A DNA stretch of 64,000 nt from Prevotella sp. (GCA_016285245.1 JAEEQH010000014.1:1-64000), one strand, 5' to 3'; positions 16,994-26,428 are shown, counted from the stretch's first letter. The notes: a model not told the origin generated them from the sequence alone. Numbers and translations: made by a program.

Positions 16994-18658
16994 GCAGCCA
17001 TTCTGATGGCAGCCTGCTCAGAGCTGAAGGACGACGACCACTACAAGACGGCCGACTCGCCCATCAGCAATGCGGAGCTGAAGATTGTCGACATGACGTC
17101 GGAGCAGTACCTGCAGAGCCGCGGCGACCTGTCGCAGATGAGCCAGCTGTTCGCCCAGCAGGGCATCTACGATGAGCTGAAGGAGAAAGGTCAGCTGTCG
17201 ACGTTGCTTGTCGTCACCAACGACAACTACGCACAGCCCGAGGGCGACATCGTGTTTGCCACCCGTTCGCACGTCAGCGACATCAGCATCTCGCCTGCCA
17301 ACCTTGAGAACGGCACGCGCCTGATGATGTGGCACGGCAAGTACGTCAACGTCAGCATCGACTCCTTAGGACTGGAGGGCAACATCGTCGACCACGTGCT
17401 GTTCAACAACGGTGCCGTGAAGGAGGTCGTCAAGACCACCACGGGCTACATCTACGTCCTATCGGACATGATTGTCACACCGACGTCACTGAAGGACTAT
17501 ATCGACCAGCTGCCCGACAACTACTCCATCTTCCGCGAGATGGTGCAGGCTTCCGGCGGCAAGGAGTTCGACCGCGCCCACTCGAAAGCCATCGGCATCA
17601 ACGACCAGGGTAACACCGTCTACGACTCAGTGTTCATCTATACCAACACGTTCTTCGACAACGTCGGCTTCGACATGAACTCGGAGTCGCTGACGGCCAC
17701 GATGCTGCTGTTCTCGAACGACGTCATCAACGCCGCTCTCAACGATGCCCACCAGCGTCTGACGGCCTGGGAGCTAGAGCGTCCCGACAGCGTCATCAAG
17801 GACTGGATTCTCAAGACGGCCTTCTTCAACAAGCGCTACTCGGCCAGCGAGATACAGACCACCGAACAGCAGGACCTGAAGAGCATCTATAACACGCAGT
17901 GGCGCACGAACGTACAGCAGGTAGACGCACAGAACCCCGTCGAGCTGTCGAACGGCATCGCCTACAACGTGACGAAGCTGCACATACCGACGAACGTGCT
18001 CATCTACCGTCTGAAGGACTTCTATTACTACTATGAGAACTGCACCGACGAGCAGAAGGCCAACTACTTCAAGACCGCCAACCTGAAATTCAAGTCGTGC
18101 GACACCGAGGTGACAGCATGGACACCATGGGCCGGCGTATGGCCTGCCATCGAGAACCGTGTGCTGCGCTTCGACAAGGACCCCAGCGACCTGAAGGATG
18201 ACGAGGGCTTCCAGCTGGACTTCACCCCCATTAAGCGTAATGACGACGGCACCGTCCGTCCCTACCTCGTGCCACCGGGGGCCTACCGTTTCTGCATGGG
18301 TAGCGTCCAGAACGCCGGTCTCGACGTCATCGCCACAGTCTTCGCCAACGGACAGCAGATAGCCAAGTCGGCTACGGTCACATGGGGTACCGCCACCACG
18401 TTCCACTACGACCGTAACGGTGTGGGCTACCCCGAGGGCTACGATGCCACCTACGTCAAAGAGATGGGTGGTAACAGCAAGGCCGGCAACTATGACCGCG
18501 ACGGTGGAGTGATGATTGACGAGGTGGTCATCCCCGACATCAACGGTGACGGTTCGCCCGTACAGCTCACACTGCGACTGGACTGCTACAACTGGGCAGG
18601 CAAGACCAACGTCAAGCTGCACCACTGGTGCCTCCGCCCCACAGAGAACAACTACTAA
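16946..18658 (+). CDS. Fasciclin-like surface lipoprotein
   Basis: From the ATG at 16946 this is 570 residues, with signal MARNNFLIFKLFNFYIAAIL and lipobox LMAAC (Cys24). An in-frame ATG at 16925 would add seven residues; I prefer 16946 because it aligns with the start of the SusD genes that share the signal cassette. Residues 40-260 look like degenerate fasciclin modules (YSIFREMVQASGG, MLLFSNDVINAALNDA). The C-terminal ~170 residues form a separate beta-rich region with PGAYRFCMGSVQNAGLDVIA. Its role is probably as an accessory surface protein of the second SusC/SusD pair, inferred from position. Confidence 0.82.
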   Translation: MARNNFLIFKLFNFYIAAILMAACSELKDDDHYKTADSPISNAELKIVDMTSEQYLQSRGDLSQMSQLFAQQGIYDELKEKGQLSTLLVVTNDNYAQPEGDIVFATRSHVSDISISPANLENGTRLMMWHGKYVNVSIDSLGLEGNIVDHVLFNNGAVKEVVKTTTGYIYVLSDMIVTPTSLKDYIDQLPDNYSIFREMVQASGGKEFDRAHSKAIGINDQGNTVYDSVFIYTNTFFDNVGFDMNSESLTATMLLFSNDVINAALNDAHQRLTAWELERPDSVIKDWILKTAFFNKRYSASEIQTTEQQDLKSIYNTQWRTNVQQVDAQNPVELSNGIAYNVTKLHIPTNVLIYRLKDFYYYYENCTDEQKANYFKTANLKFKSCDTEVTAWTPWAGVWPAIENRVLRFDKDPSDLKDDEGFQLDFTPIKRNDDGTVRPYLVPPGAYRFCMGSVQNAGLDVIATVFANGQQIAKSATVTWGTATTFHYDRNGVGYPEGYDATYVKEMGGNSKAGNYDRDGGVMIDEVVIPDINGDGSPVQLTLRLDCYNWAGKTNVKLHHWCLRPTENNY

Positions 18659-18661
18659 AAC

Positions 18662-18696
18662 AATTAGTAATTAATAATTAGTATTGAGTAATTATG
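18662..18696 (+). repeat. Five heptamers running into the SusC start codon
   Basis: AATTAGT, AATTAAT, AATTAGT, ATTGAGT, AATTATG. They begin 3 bp after the previous stop and the last unit ends with the ATG at 18694. Confidence 0.9.
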
Positions 18697-21600
18697 ATTA
18701 CCAAATCAAATAAACGACTGCTGATAAGTTTATCATTTATCATTTGTCCATTATCATTTAGCCACGTAGTGGCGCAGAAGCTCAGCGGCCATATCCTGTC
18801 GACGACCAACGAGCCCGTTGCCGATGCTGTCATCAGCAGCCCGGGCTGCGAGACGGTACGCTCGGCAGCAGATGGTAGCTTCACCATCGAAGGTGTCAAG
18901 AGTGGCAATGCCCTGAACGTGTGGCACGACGGCTACTACCAGCGGGCCGTCTACATCCGCAAGGTGGACGCCAGCGACCTGAACGTCTACATGATTGAGG
19001 AGGACAAGACGCGCTACAACGAGACCGCCGTCACCCCCTTCGCCACACGACAGAACGACCCGTCGGTGGTCAATGCCGACAACCTGAACCGCAAGGACTT
19101 CGCCCTCGGTTCGATGTCGGTGGACAACGCCCTGAAAGGTGCCGTCACGGGACTGCAGGTGACGAACAAGAGCGGCATGACCGGCGAGGGTGCCCTGATA
19201 CAGCTTCACGGCATCCACTCGTTCGTGGCCGACAACGCCCCGCTGATTGTCATCAACGGCGTACCGTATATGCCCGACGCCAACCTCAGTCAGATTGTCG
19301 GCGGCTACTCGCGCTCGCTGTTCCAGGCTCTGAATAACCTCGACATCCGTAACATCACCGTCCTGAAGGGTAGCGAGGCTGCCGTCTACGGTTCGATGGG
19401 TTCCAACGGTGTCATCATGATTGAGACCGACCAGGCCAGCTCGACGAACATGGACACCCGCATCTCGTTCTCGGCCATCGCCGGTACCAACTGGAACTCG
19501 AAGCGCATACCCCTGATGGGTGCCACGGAGTACAAGAACTACCTCTCGGACATGGGCTTGACCTACTATCCCAACATGGAGGCGTTCTTTCAGGACTTCA
19601 ACTTCCTCAGCGACCCGCAGGCCAACAAATCGTACCTCTACCAGTACGATACCGACTGGCAGGATGCCATCTACCGCAACAGCCTGACCATGGACTACCT
19701 GTTCCGCGTGGAGGGTGGTGACAACATCGCCAAGTACAACATTTCGTTGGGCTACACCAGCGACGAGGGCACGCTGAAGAACACCTACAGCGACCGTTAC
19801 CAGGCACAGATCAATGCCTCGGTGCTGGTCAGCAAGCAGTTCGAGATACGCGCCAATGTCAATACCGCCTACCTCAAGGGACAGTACCAGGAGCAAGGTA
19901 TCCTGCCCGAGACCAATCCCCTGCTGGCTGCCTACCGCCGTGCACCGCTGCTGAATCCGCAGCAGAGCGATATGTACGGCAACCTCATCAGCCAGTATGC
20001 CGGCTACCGCTTCGGTGCCATTGACAACGAGGACTTCTGGGTCTCGAACCCCGTGTCGCTGGTCAACACCATGATGGGTAAGAACCGCCAGTACGACATG
20101 AACACGAAGATACAGCTCATCTACACGCCGCTGCGTGACCTGACCATCAACGGTGTTGTGGGAATGTACTATAACTACAACCAGGAGGAGGCCTTCATCC
20201 CCGGCAAGGACAATCAGGACATCGTGCCGCTGTTCGACCAGTACGGACAGTCGGACAACACCATCCGCGTAGGCACGAACCACACGTTCAATATGTTCTA
20301 CAACCTGAACGCCGCCTACAAGCTCAATGTCGGCGAACAGCACAAGCTGAACCTGAACGGCGGTTGGCAGATGCTTACCACCAGCTATGAGTACGATGCC
20401 GGCTTCGGACGCAACTCTAACAATGACTTCTACCAGACGCTGGGCGATGCACAGTCGTTGGGTAAGTACTTCTCAGGCTACAACAATAAGTGGAACTGGG
20501 CAAACGTCTACCTGCACGCCGACTGGACGTACGACAACACCGTGAAGGTGGGCGTGACAGCTTCCTACGACGGTGCATCGAGCGTCGGCAAGGATGCTAC
20601 CCGCATGACCTTCTACCCTGCCGTTGACCTCGTCCTCATGGCCAAGCAGCTGCCATGGCTCAATGAGCAGGAGTGGATTGACAAGCTGAACATCTACGGC
20701 AACTTGACCATGACGGGCAACAGCCGTTTCTCATCGAAGTACGGAAAATACTACTACACATCGAACCCCTACCAGACCATCGCCGGCATCGTCCGTGCCA
20801 ACGTGCCGAACACAGCCCTGAAGGCTGAGAAGGACCGCACGATGAACATCGGCTTGGAGACGGCCCTGCTGCATAACCGCGTACAGCTGGGAATCAGCTA
20901 CTACAATATGCGCGCCAAAGACGCCCTCATCTCCGGCGAGCGTTCTGCCGTCCTCGGTTCCAGCTCGTACTACAACAACGAGGCCGAACTGCAGGCCAAG
21001 GGCTTGGAGCTGAGCATCGCCCTGTCGCCCATCTATATGAAAGATGTGCGCTGGACTATCGGCGGCAGTCTGACGACACTCTCCAATGAGGTGAAGTCAC
21101 TCGGACAACTCACAGAAATGATCAGTACGCTGGACGACAATGCCCAGCTCATCACCCGTACCGGCGAAGACCCCTATGCCTTCTACGGTCTGCGTGCCCT
21201 CGGTGTCTTCGCAACGACAGCCGAGGCCGAGGCGGCCAACCTCACCGCTAACGGACAGAAGTTCATGGCGGGTGACGTCCATTATGCCGACCTGAACAAC
21301 GACGGCATCATCGATGCCAGCGACTGCGACATTATCGGTTCGGCAACACCCGACTTCTACGGTTCGTTCTTCACCCGCGTGGAGTATAAGCAGTTCGCAC
21401 TCGACATGACCTTCGCCTACAGCGTGGGCAACGATGCCTACAATGCCGTTCGTCGCATCACGGAGTCGAGCAGCGACTTCGCCAACCAGGCACAGTCGGT
21501 GAACCGCCGCTGGTCCATGGAAGGTCAGCAGACCGACATGCCCCGTGCACGCTGGAACGACCGCATAGGCAACAACGCCTTCAGCGACCGCTGGATAGAA

Positions 21601-21840
21601 GATGCCTCGTACCTGAAGCTGCGCGACATCACGCTGAGCTACACTTGGCAGAAGCCACTATGGAACTTCCTGCAGGGCGGCACGGCCTTCATCACCGGCC
21701 AGAACCTGCTGACGTTCACCAAGTACCTGGGACTTGACCCGGAGTTCGCCTATAGCTACAGCCCCGCCATGAGCGGCGTCGACTACGCTAAGGCCACGGC
21801 TCCCCGCTCAGTGAAGATTGGCGTGAACCTGAAGTTCTAG
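18694..21840 (+). CDS. SusC/RagA-family TonB-linked outer-membrane protein (second)
   Basis: This 1048-residue protein has signal MITKSNKRLLISLSFIICPL...HVVAQ, a short CarboxypepD_reg-like domain (~28-95, LSGHILSTTNEPVADAVISS), and a plug at ~125-250. The plug has VDNALKGAVTGLQVTNKSG, PLIVINGVPYMPD and IRNITVLKGSEAAVYGSMGSNGV. The barrel ends in VKIGVNLKF. It differs strongly from the first SusC, so this is a second transporter rather than a duplicate. The signal core again comes from family A heptamers (18732-18759). Confidence 0.95.
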   Translation: MITKSNKRLLISLSFIICPLSFSHVVAQKLSGHILSTTNEPVADAVISSPGCETVRSAADGSFTIEGVKSGNALNVWHDGYYQRAVYIRKVDASDLNVYMIEEDKTRYNETAVTPFATRQNDPSVVNADNLNRKDFALGSMSVDNALKGAVTGLQVTNKSGMTGEGALIQLHGIHSFVADNAPLIVINGVPYMPDANLSQIVGGYSRSLFQALNNLDIRNITVLKGSEAAVYGSMGSNGVIMIETDQASSTNMDTRISFSAIAGTNWNSKRIPLMGATEYKNYLSDMGLTYYPNMEAFFQDFNFLSDPQANKSYLYQYDTDWQDAIYRNSLTMDYLFRVEGGDNIAKYNISLGYTSDEGTLKNTYSDRYQAQINASVLVSKQFEIRANVNTAYLKGQYQEQGILPETNPLLAAYRRAPLLNPQQSDMYGNLISQYAGYRFGAIDNEDFWVSNPVSLVNTMMGKNRQYDMNTKIQLIYTPLRDLTINGVVGMYYNYNQEEAFIPGKDNQDIVPLFDQYGQSDNTIRVGTNHTFNMFYNLNAAYKLNVGEQHKLNLNGGWQMLTTSYEYDAGFGRNSNNDFYQTLGDAQSLGKYFSGYNNKWNWANVYLHADWTYDNTVKVGVTASYDGASSVGKDATRMTFYPAVDLVLMAKQLPWLNEQEWIDKLNIYGNLTMTGNSRFSSKYGKYYYTSNPYQTIAGIVRANVPNTALKAEKDRTMNIGLETALLHNRVQLGISYYNMRAKDALISGERSAVLGSSSYYNNEAELQAKGLELSIALSPIYMKDVRWTIGGSLTTLSNEVKSLGQLTEMISTLDDNAQLITRTGEDPYAFYGLRALGVFATTAEAEAANLTANGQKFMAGDVHYADLNNDGIIDASDCDIIGSATPDFYGSFFTRVEYKQFALDMTFAYSVGNDAYNAVRRITESSSDFANQAQSVNRRWSMEGQQTDMPRARWNDRIGNNAFSDRWIEDASYLKLRDITLSYTWQKPLWNFLQGGTAFITGQNLLTFTKYLGLDPEFAYSYSPAMSGVDYAKATAPRSVKIGVNLKF
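18732..18759 (+). repeat. Heptamer array, family A, inside second SusC signal peptide
   Basis: Units ATCATTT, ATCATTT, GTCCATT, ATCATTT. Confidence 0.85.
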
Positions 21841-21843
21841 AGA

Positions 21844-21937
21844 AATGTAAAAATTAGAAAATGTAATAATGATAAAAAGACAACGTAATATGAAACGACA
21901 TACTTTTTTAATTTTTAAATTGTTTAATTTTTACATT
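21844..21937 (+). repeat. Inverted repeat, family B, around second SusD start codon
   Basis: AATGTAAAAATTA (21844-21856) pairs perfectly with TAATTTTTACATT (21925-21937); the ATG at 21890 lies in the loop. Confidence 0.9.
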
Positions 21938-23635
21938 GCAGCCATGCTGATGGCTGCCTGCTCCGACTTCTTCGACCCGTCGACAGACGACGAGTTCAAC
22001 GGCGAGGACGGTTTCACGAGCAATACCGAGATGTATACCGGCTTCCTCGGCATCATGACCAAGCTGCAAGCCGTCGGCGACAAGGAGATACTGCTCACCG
22101 AGCCCCGCGGCGAACTCATTGAGCCGAGCGACGAGTCGACGAGCGAGCTCATCGCACTATACAACTACGACCAGAACCTGCAGAACAACAGCTATGCTAA
22201 CCCTGCCGGCTACTATGAGGTCATCATCGCCTGCAACGACTACCTGAAGAACATGGAGGCCTATAAGAATAAGCCCAACGTCGACAACGACGCATGGAAA
22301 GCCCTTGTCGCCTCCACCGTCCGTACGAAGGTGTGGGCCTACAAGACACTGGCCGAGATCTATGGTCAGGCCGTGTGGTTCGACGATGCCATCACCGAGG
22401 TCACGGAAATCAAGCAAGGCGACAAATTCCAGTTGCTCGGTCTATCAGAGCTTGTGGACAAATGCCTGCAGCTGATGGACAGTGGCTACGATGGTGTTAA
22501 TACTGATCAGGAAATCAACTGGTACGAATGGCTCGACCCCACCCACACTGTAGCTCTGTCAAGCAGTGAGTACCGCAAGTGGAACTACATCGTGCCACCC
22601 TATGCCGGCCTTTATGCCGAGCTGTGCCTCTGGAAGGGTGCCGTACTCAACGGCGCCGGCTCCGACGCCACCACCTATTATAAGAAGGCTGCCGACGTGC
22701 TGCTCAAGAGCTTAGGCACACAGATCAACGTCACCGGCGACCCCGGCTCCAACGTTTACTGGCTGCCGTCGGCCGCCACCCCCGGCCACTATGCCCCCAT
22801 CTGGAACTACGCCCAGCCCTATCCCTATGAGTCGGTGTCGGCTATCATCTACGACTATACCAAGAACCAGACGAACACGCTGCTGAAGCATTTCTCCAAC
22901 GAATATCCCAACCAGTACCTGCTGCGCCCCTCTGAGGTCGGTATCGCCCGCTTCCTCGACACCAGCTTCAACCCCGGCGGCTCCACCGGCGACACCCGCT
23001 ACAAAGCCTGCTTCGGCACATCCGGCGGCCAGCCCTATCTGGCAAAGTTCCGCCGCGTGGGCAGCTCCGTGCGTGCCAATGCCTATCAAGACGACTGCCA
23101 CATCTATATCTACCGCGCCACGCAGTATCACATGCTCCTGGCTGAGGCTCTCAATCACCTGAAGCGTTTCCAGGCCATGAACGGCGTGTTCAACAGCGGC
23201 GTGAAGTCGGGCGAGACCGAGGGCTGCTTCGTGGCCGGAAGCGCTGAGTGGGAAGGCTTCGAGAGCACCATCGACCCCACGAAGAGCGACTGGACGGGCG
23301 ACGCCAACTGGGGCACGCGCAAGTACCCCTCGATGGGCATCCGCGGCTGCTTCGGCCTGACGGCTCGCGACGTGAAGGACAACATCCATGACCTGGGCGA
23401 GACGGCCACGCTGAAGTTCAACGACATGGCCCTGCTCGACGAGGCAATGCTCGAATTCGCCGGCGAGGGAAAGGTCTACCCCATGATGAACCGCATGGCT
23501 GTGCGCTACGGCGACCCGAAGATCGTGGCCGACCGCGTATGCCCGAAGTACACCAACGAGGGACTCGCCGCCAGCGTACGCTCCATCATCCTGGAGGGCG
23601 GCTACTGGGTGCCGTTCGACTTGAAAATGAATTAA
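21890..23635 (+). CDS. SusD/RagB-family nutrient-binding lipoprotein (second)
   Basis: This 581-residue protein has signal MKRHTFLIFKLFNFYIAAML, identical to the first SusD for 20 residues, then lipobox LMAAC (Cys24) and SDFFDPSTDDEFNGEDGFTS. SusD-type helices (VRTKVWAYKTLAEIYGQAVW) and the C-terminal LLDEAMLEFAGEGKVYPMMN are visible. The start at 21890 is preferred over 21869, because the first SusD gene has the same sequence around this ATG and no upstream alternative. It is the last gene of the operon; an inverted repeat follows. Confidence 0.93.
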   Translation: MKRHTFLIFKLFNFYIAAMLMAACSDFFDPSTDDEFNGEDGFTSNTEMYTGFLGIMTKLQAVGDKEILLTEPRGELIEPSDESTSELIALYNYDQNLQNNSYANPAGYYEVIIACNDYLKNMEAYKNKPNVDNDAWKALVASTVRTKVWAYKTLAEIYGQAVWFDDAITEVTEIKQGDKFQLLGLSELVDKCLQLMDSGYDGVNTDQEINWYEWLDPTHTVALSSSEYRKWNYIVPPYAGLYAELCLWKGAVLNGAGSDATTYYKKAADVLLKSLGTQINVTGDPGSNVYWLPSAATPGHYAPIWNYAQPYPYESVSAIIYDYTKNQTNTLLKHFSNEYPNQYLLRPSEVGIARFLDTSFNPGGSTGDTRYKACFGTSGGQPYLAKFRRVGSSVRANAYQDDCHIYIYRATQYHMLLAEALNHLKRFQAMNGVFNSGVKSGETEGCFVAGSAEWEGFESTIDPTKSDWTGDANWGTRKYPSMGIRGCFGLTARDVKDNIHDLGETATLKFNDMALLDEAMLEFAGEGKVYPMMNRMAVRYGDPKIVADRVCPKYTNEGLAASVRSIILEGGYWVPFDLKMN

Positions 23636-23644
23636 ATACGTTAA

Positions 23645-23677
23645 AAAGTTGGAATTCCATTGCGGAATTCCAACTTT
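23645..23677 (+). terminator. 14-bp perfect inverted repeat after the SusCD operon
   Basis: AAAGTTGGAATTCC (23645-23658), loop ATTGC, GGAATTCCAACTTT (23664-23677). It begins 10 bp after the SusD stop. The T-run is weak, so it may attenuate rather than stop transcription. Confidence 0.6.
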
Positions 23678-23690
23678 ATCACTATCTTTG
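23659..23690 (+). promoter_or_regulatory. Promoter ATTG-N20-TATCTTTG
   Basis: The -7 box TATCTTTG is at 23683-23690. A near-match to TTTG (ATTG, 23659-23662) lies 20 bp upstream, inside the loop of the inverted repeat. It drives the secreted protein at 23735. Confidence 0.6.
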
Positions 23691-23734
23691 CAACAACAAT
23701 CACTCTATAATTATTAACTAAAACAAAACAAATT

Positions 23735-26380
23735 ATGAAAAAAATCTTTACGCTGACAATGCTCCTCGTGCTCGCCATGACGGTGAACGCCCAGGAGACG
23801 ACGTATCGTAAGACTTGGGACTTCCGCAACGGATTCAGTGCCACAACCATTGCCGCCTTACAGGCCGACATGGATGAGAACGGCGCCACTGGCGATAACT
23901 CTCACTGGCGCGATTGGGAGAAAGACGCATCGCTCACCGGCGGTGGCCAAGGTGCTTTCTGGGCTGCCGACAAAGGTGTAGCCGGTAATGAAGACAACTA
24001 CGCCGTAACCTATTCCGGCGGTGTCGCCACAGTGATTCCCGAGTTGGAGGGTCTGACGCTGAAAGGCATCAAGGCCAAGGGCTTTGTCATTGCCTACAAC
24101 TATGCCCAAAGCGACAATGCCGACTCTCCTAACGGCAAGTTCCCTTTTGGTAAGAGCTTTATCTGGTTCAACGGCGGTAACCTAAAGTTTAAAATCAAGA
24201 ACGTCAAGAAGGGTGAAACCTTGAAGATGGGTATTGAATCGCACAAGAACAGCGAAGCCCGCGGTATCAACATTTCTATCAATGGTACGCAATTAGGCCC
24301 TGTTACGGGCAACAACGTGCCCACCTTCTATCAGGACGTAGTATGGGAAATTCCTGAGGACGCCACCACCGAGGGCGACTATGTAGACATTGACGTCACC
24401 ACTACTAACGGTTGCCACATCTACTACATCATCGTTGGTGAGGGCGACTCCCCTGTCACCGAGGAGGCAAAGAAGGTGGCCCTTATAGGCACCAACGACG
24501 ACTTTGCACTCACGATGTTCGACGCTAGCGTCATCGACGCCCAGACGGCAGAGGCCTTCCCCTCGCTCGCTGAGCTGCAGGAGAATTACGACGCCCTCTA
24601 TGTTGGCACCACCGCCACCGCCGAGCAGCTGGCTGCCGTGAAGGACATCATCGCCTTCTTCCCCGTGGTGAACAGCAACCCCGCCCTCTACGAGACACTT
24701 GGTCTCGGCAGTGCTGCCGAGGCAGCCGACACCGAGCTCACCACTACCGACGACCGCATCTTTGAAGGTCTTGACGAGAAAATCGAGACTGCCGGCATCA
24801 GCGCCCTCACCCTTGGCGACTACTTTGCTAAGGACGACATCCTGGCAAAGGCTGGAGAAGATGTGGCTATCCATGTCCATAATCCCGGTCGCAACGCCTA
24901 CTATTTCATCCCCGTCGACGAGGCCACCGAGGCGCTCTACAGCATTCTGAGCAACGCCATCGTGGCAGCTTCTAAGACCAAGCAGTCGTTAGCCTCTGTT
25001 GGCACACCAAACATTACCTTCACACAGGCCGACGGCGTGTCTACCGTCACCATTAAGGCCGCCAGCAGCAAGTCTATCTACTACACCCTCGACGGCACCG
25101 AGCCTACCATCGGCAGTACGCTCTACACCGAGCCGTTCGACGTCACCAGCGACGTTACCGTTAAGGCTTTCGCCATCGGCGACGGCTATACCGCCAGCCA
25201 GGTAGCCTCTAAGGAGGTGAAGATTGCCACCCAGATTGCAGCTCCCACCATCACCATCGCCCGCGAACAGGGTAAGTCTACCATTACCATCAGCGGCGCC
25301 GACGGTGCCAACCTCTACTACAACTTCGACGGCTCCAAGACCGCAGCCCTCTCGTCGGCTTACGCTGCTCCTATCGAGATTACTGAGCCTACCACCATCT
25401 ATGCCCTCGCCACTGCCGACGGCTCGCTGCCCTCTGAGGTGGTCAGCCAGTTTATAGGTGTCGACGGCGTTGATGCCACCAACATCCGCATGGACGTCAT
25501 CGCCCACTTCGATGCTAATCAGACCGACTGGTATATTAATAATGCTGAGATCCTTCCCGACCAGAACGGTAGCGCAAGCGCCTACTACTTCTGGGGCAAG
25601 AGCGCCTGGAGCTACTATTCTACCGAGGTTGACCACGAGGAGACCGTGAAGGACAGCCAGGGCAACGACTCTACCGTCATCGTCTACAAGCCCAATCCCG
25701 AGGCCCTGAAGGTGGTCAACCCGCTCAATGACAACGGCTGGGTGCTGAAGTCGCAGGGTCAGGTGCTCACCGGTGAGCTGCAGCTGGCTCCCCTCGGCGG
25801 TGTTGGCAACGGTGAGGCCGGTCGCTACTTCGACGAGGCTGCCGACGCTATGCCCGCAGGTATCAACAATGCCATTACCAAGGGTGTCATCACCTTCGGC
25901 GCCAAGACCAGCGGCGAGCCTTACACCGGCCGCATCGAGTCTACCGTGAAGTATGCCGGTCCGTTCGACGTCGTCGTCTTCTGCGGCAATGGTAACGGCA
26001 GCGGCAAGGGCGAGATGGAAATCCAGACCTCTACCGACGGCGAGACATGGACTACCCTCCAGGCTCTCAACCTGGCCGACATGCAGCGCTACATCAAGCG
26101 CACCAAGGCCAGCTACGAGGCTACCGACGAGGTCTACGTGCGCGTGGCACAGATGGGCGGCGGCTCCAAGCCTCAGGTTTACGACATCTACCTGCTGAAC
26201 AACGGCGAGCAGTCGAAGCAGTACTCTGAGCAGACTGTAGGCATCAGCAACGCCACCGTTGCTCCCGCCGTCAAAGTGGCTGCCATCTACAACCTGAACG
26301 GTGTACGTCAGCAGAGCCTGAAGCGCGGTCTCAACATCATCATCGAGAATGGCAAGGCCCGTAAGGTGATGGTTAAATAA
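23735..26380 (+). CDS. Secreted protein with chitobiase-C-like repeats and a sorting tail
   Basis: This 881-residue protein has signal MKKIFTLTMLLVLAMTVNAQ. Residues ~20-230 form a beta-sandwich-like region (KTWDFRNGFS... HIYYIIVGEG). Two modules near 430-590 have the chitobiase/hexosaminidase C-terminal repeat pattern (IYYTLDGTEPTIGSTLYTEP, LYYNFDGSKTAALSSAYAAP). The end IYNLNGVRQQSLKRGLNIII...KVMVK resembles a type IX secretion sorting tail. No glycosidase catalytic motif was seen. It has its own promoter and is followed by a strong terminator. It may be an accessory surface protein co-located with the SusCD operon. Confidence 0.85.
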   Translation: MKKIFTLTMLLVLAMTVNAQETTYRKTWDFRNGFSATTIAALQADMDENGATGDNSHWRDWEKDASLTGGGQGAFWAADKGVAGNEDNYAVTYSGGVATVIPELEGLTLKGIKAKGFVIAYNYAQSDNADSPNGKFPFGKSFIWFNGGNLKFKIKNVKKGETLKMGIESHKNSEARGINISINGTQLGPVTGNNVPTFYQDVVWEIPEDATTEGDYVDIDVTTTNGCHIYYIIVGEGDSPVTEEAKKVALIGTNDDFALTMFDASVIDAQTAEAFPSLAELQENYDALYVGTTATAEQLAAVKDIIAFFPVVNSNPALYETLGLGSAAEAADTELTTTDDRIFEGLDEKIETAGISALTLGDYFAKDDILAKAGEDVAIHVHNPGRNAYYFIPVDEATEALYSILSNAIVAASKTKQSLASVGTPNITFTQADGVSTVTIKAASSKSIYYTLDGTEPTIGSTLYTEPFDVTSDVTVKAFAIGDGYTASQVASKEVKIATQIAAPTITIAREQGKSTITISGADGANLYYNFDGSKTAALSSAYAAPIEITEPTTIYALATADGSLPSEVVSQFIGVDGVDATNIRMDVIAHFDANQTDWYINNAEILPDQNGSASAYYFWGKSAWSYYSTEVDHEETVKDSQGNDSTVIVYKPNPEALKVVNPLNDNGWVLKSQGQVLTGELQLAPLGGVGNGEAGRYFDEAADAMPAGINNAITKGVITFGAKTSGEPYTGRIESTVKYAGPFDVVVFCGNGNGSGKGEMEIQTSTDGETWTTLQALNLADMQRYIKRTKASYEATDEVYVRVAQMGGGSKPQVYDIYLLNNGEQSKQYSEQTVGISNATVAPAVKVAAIYNLNGVRQQSLKRGLNIIIENGKARKVMVK

Positions 26381-26428
26381 TTAAAAAAAGTTATTCAAGG
26401 TTCTTGTGAAATAAGAGCCGAGTATTAT

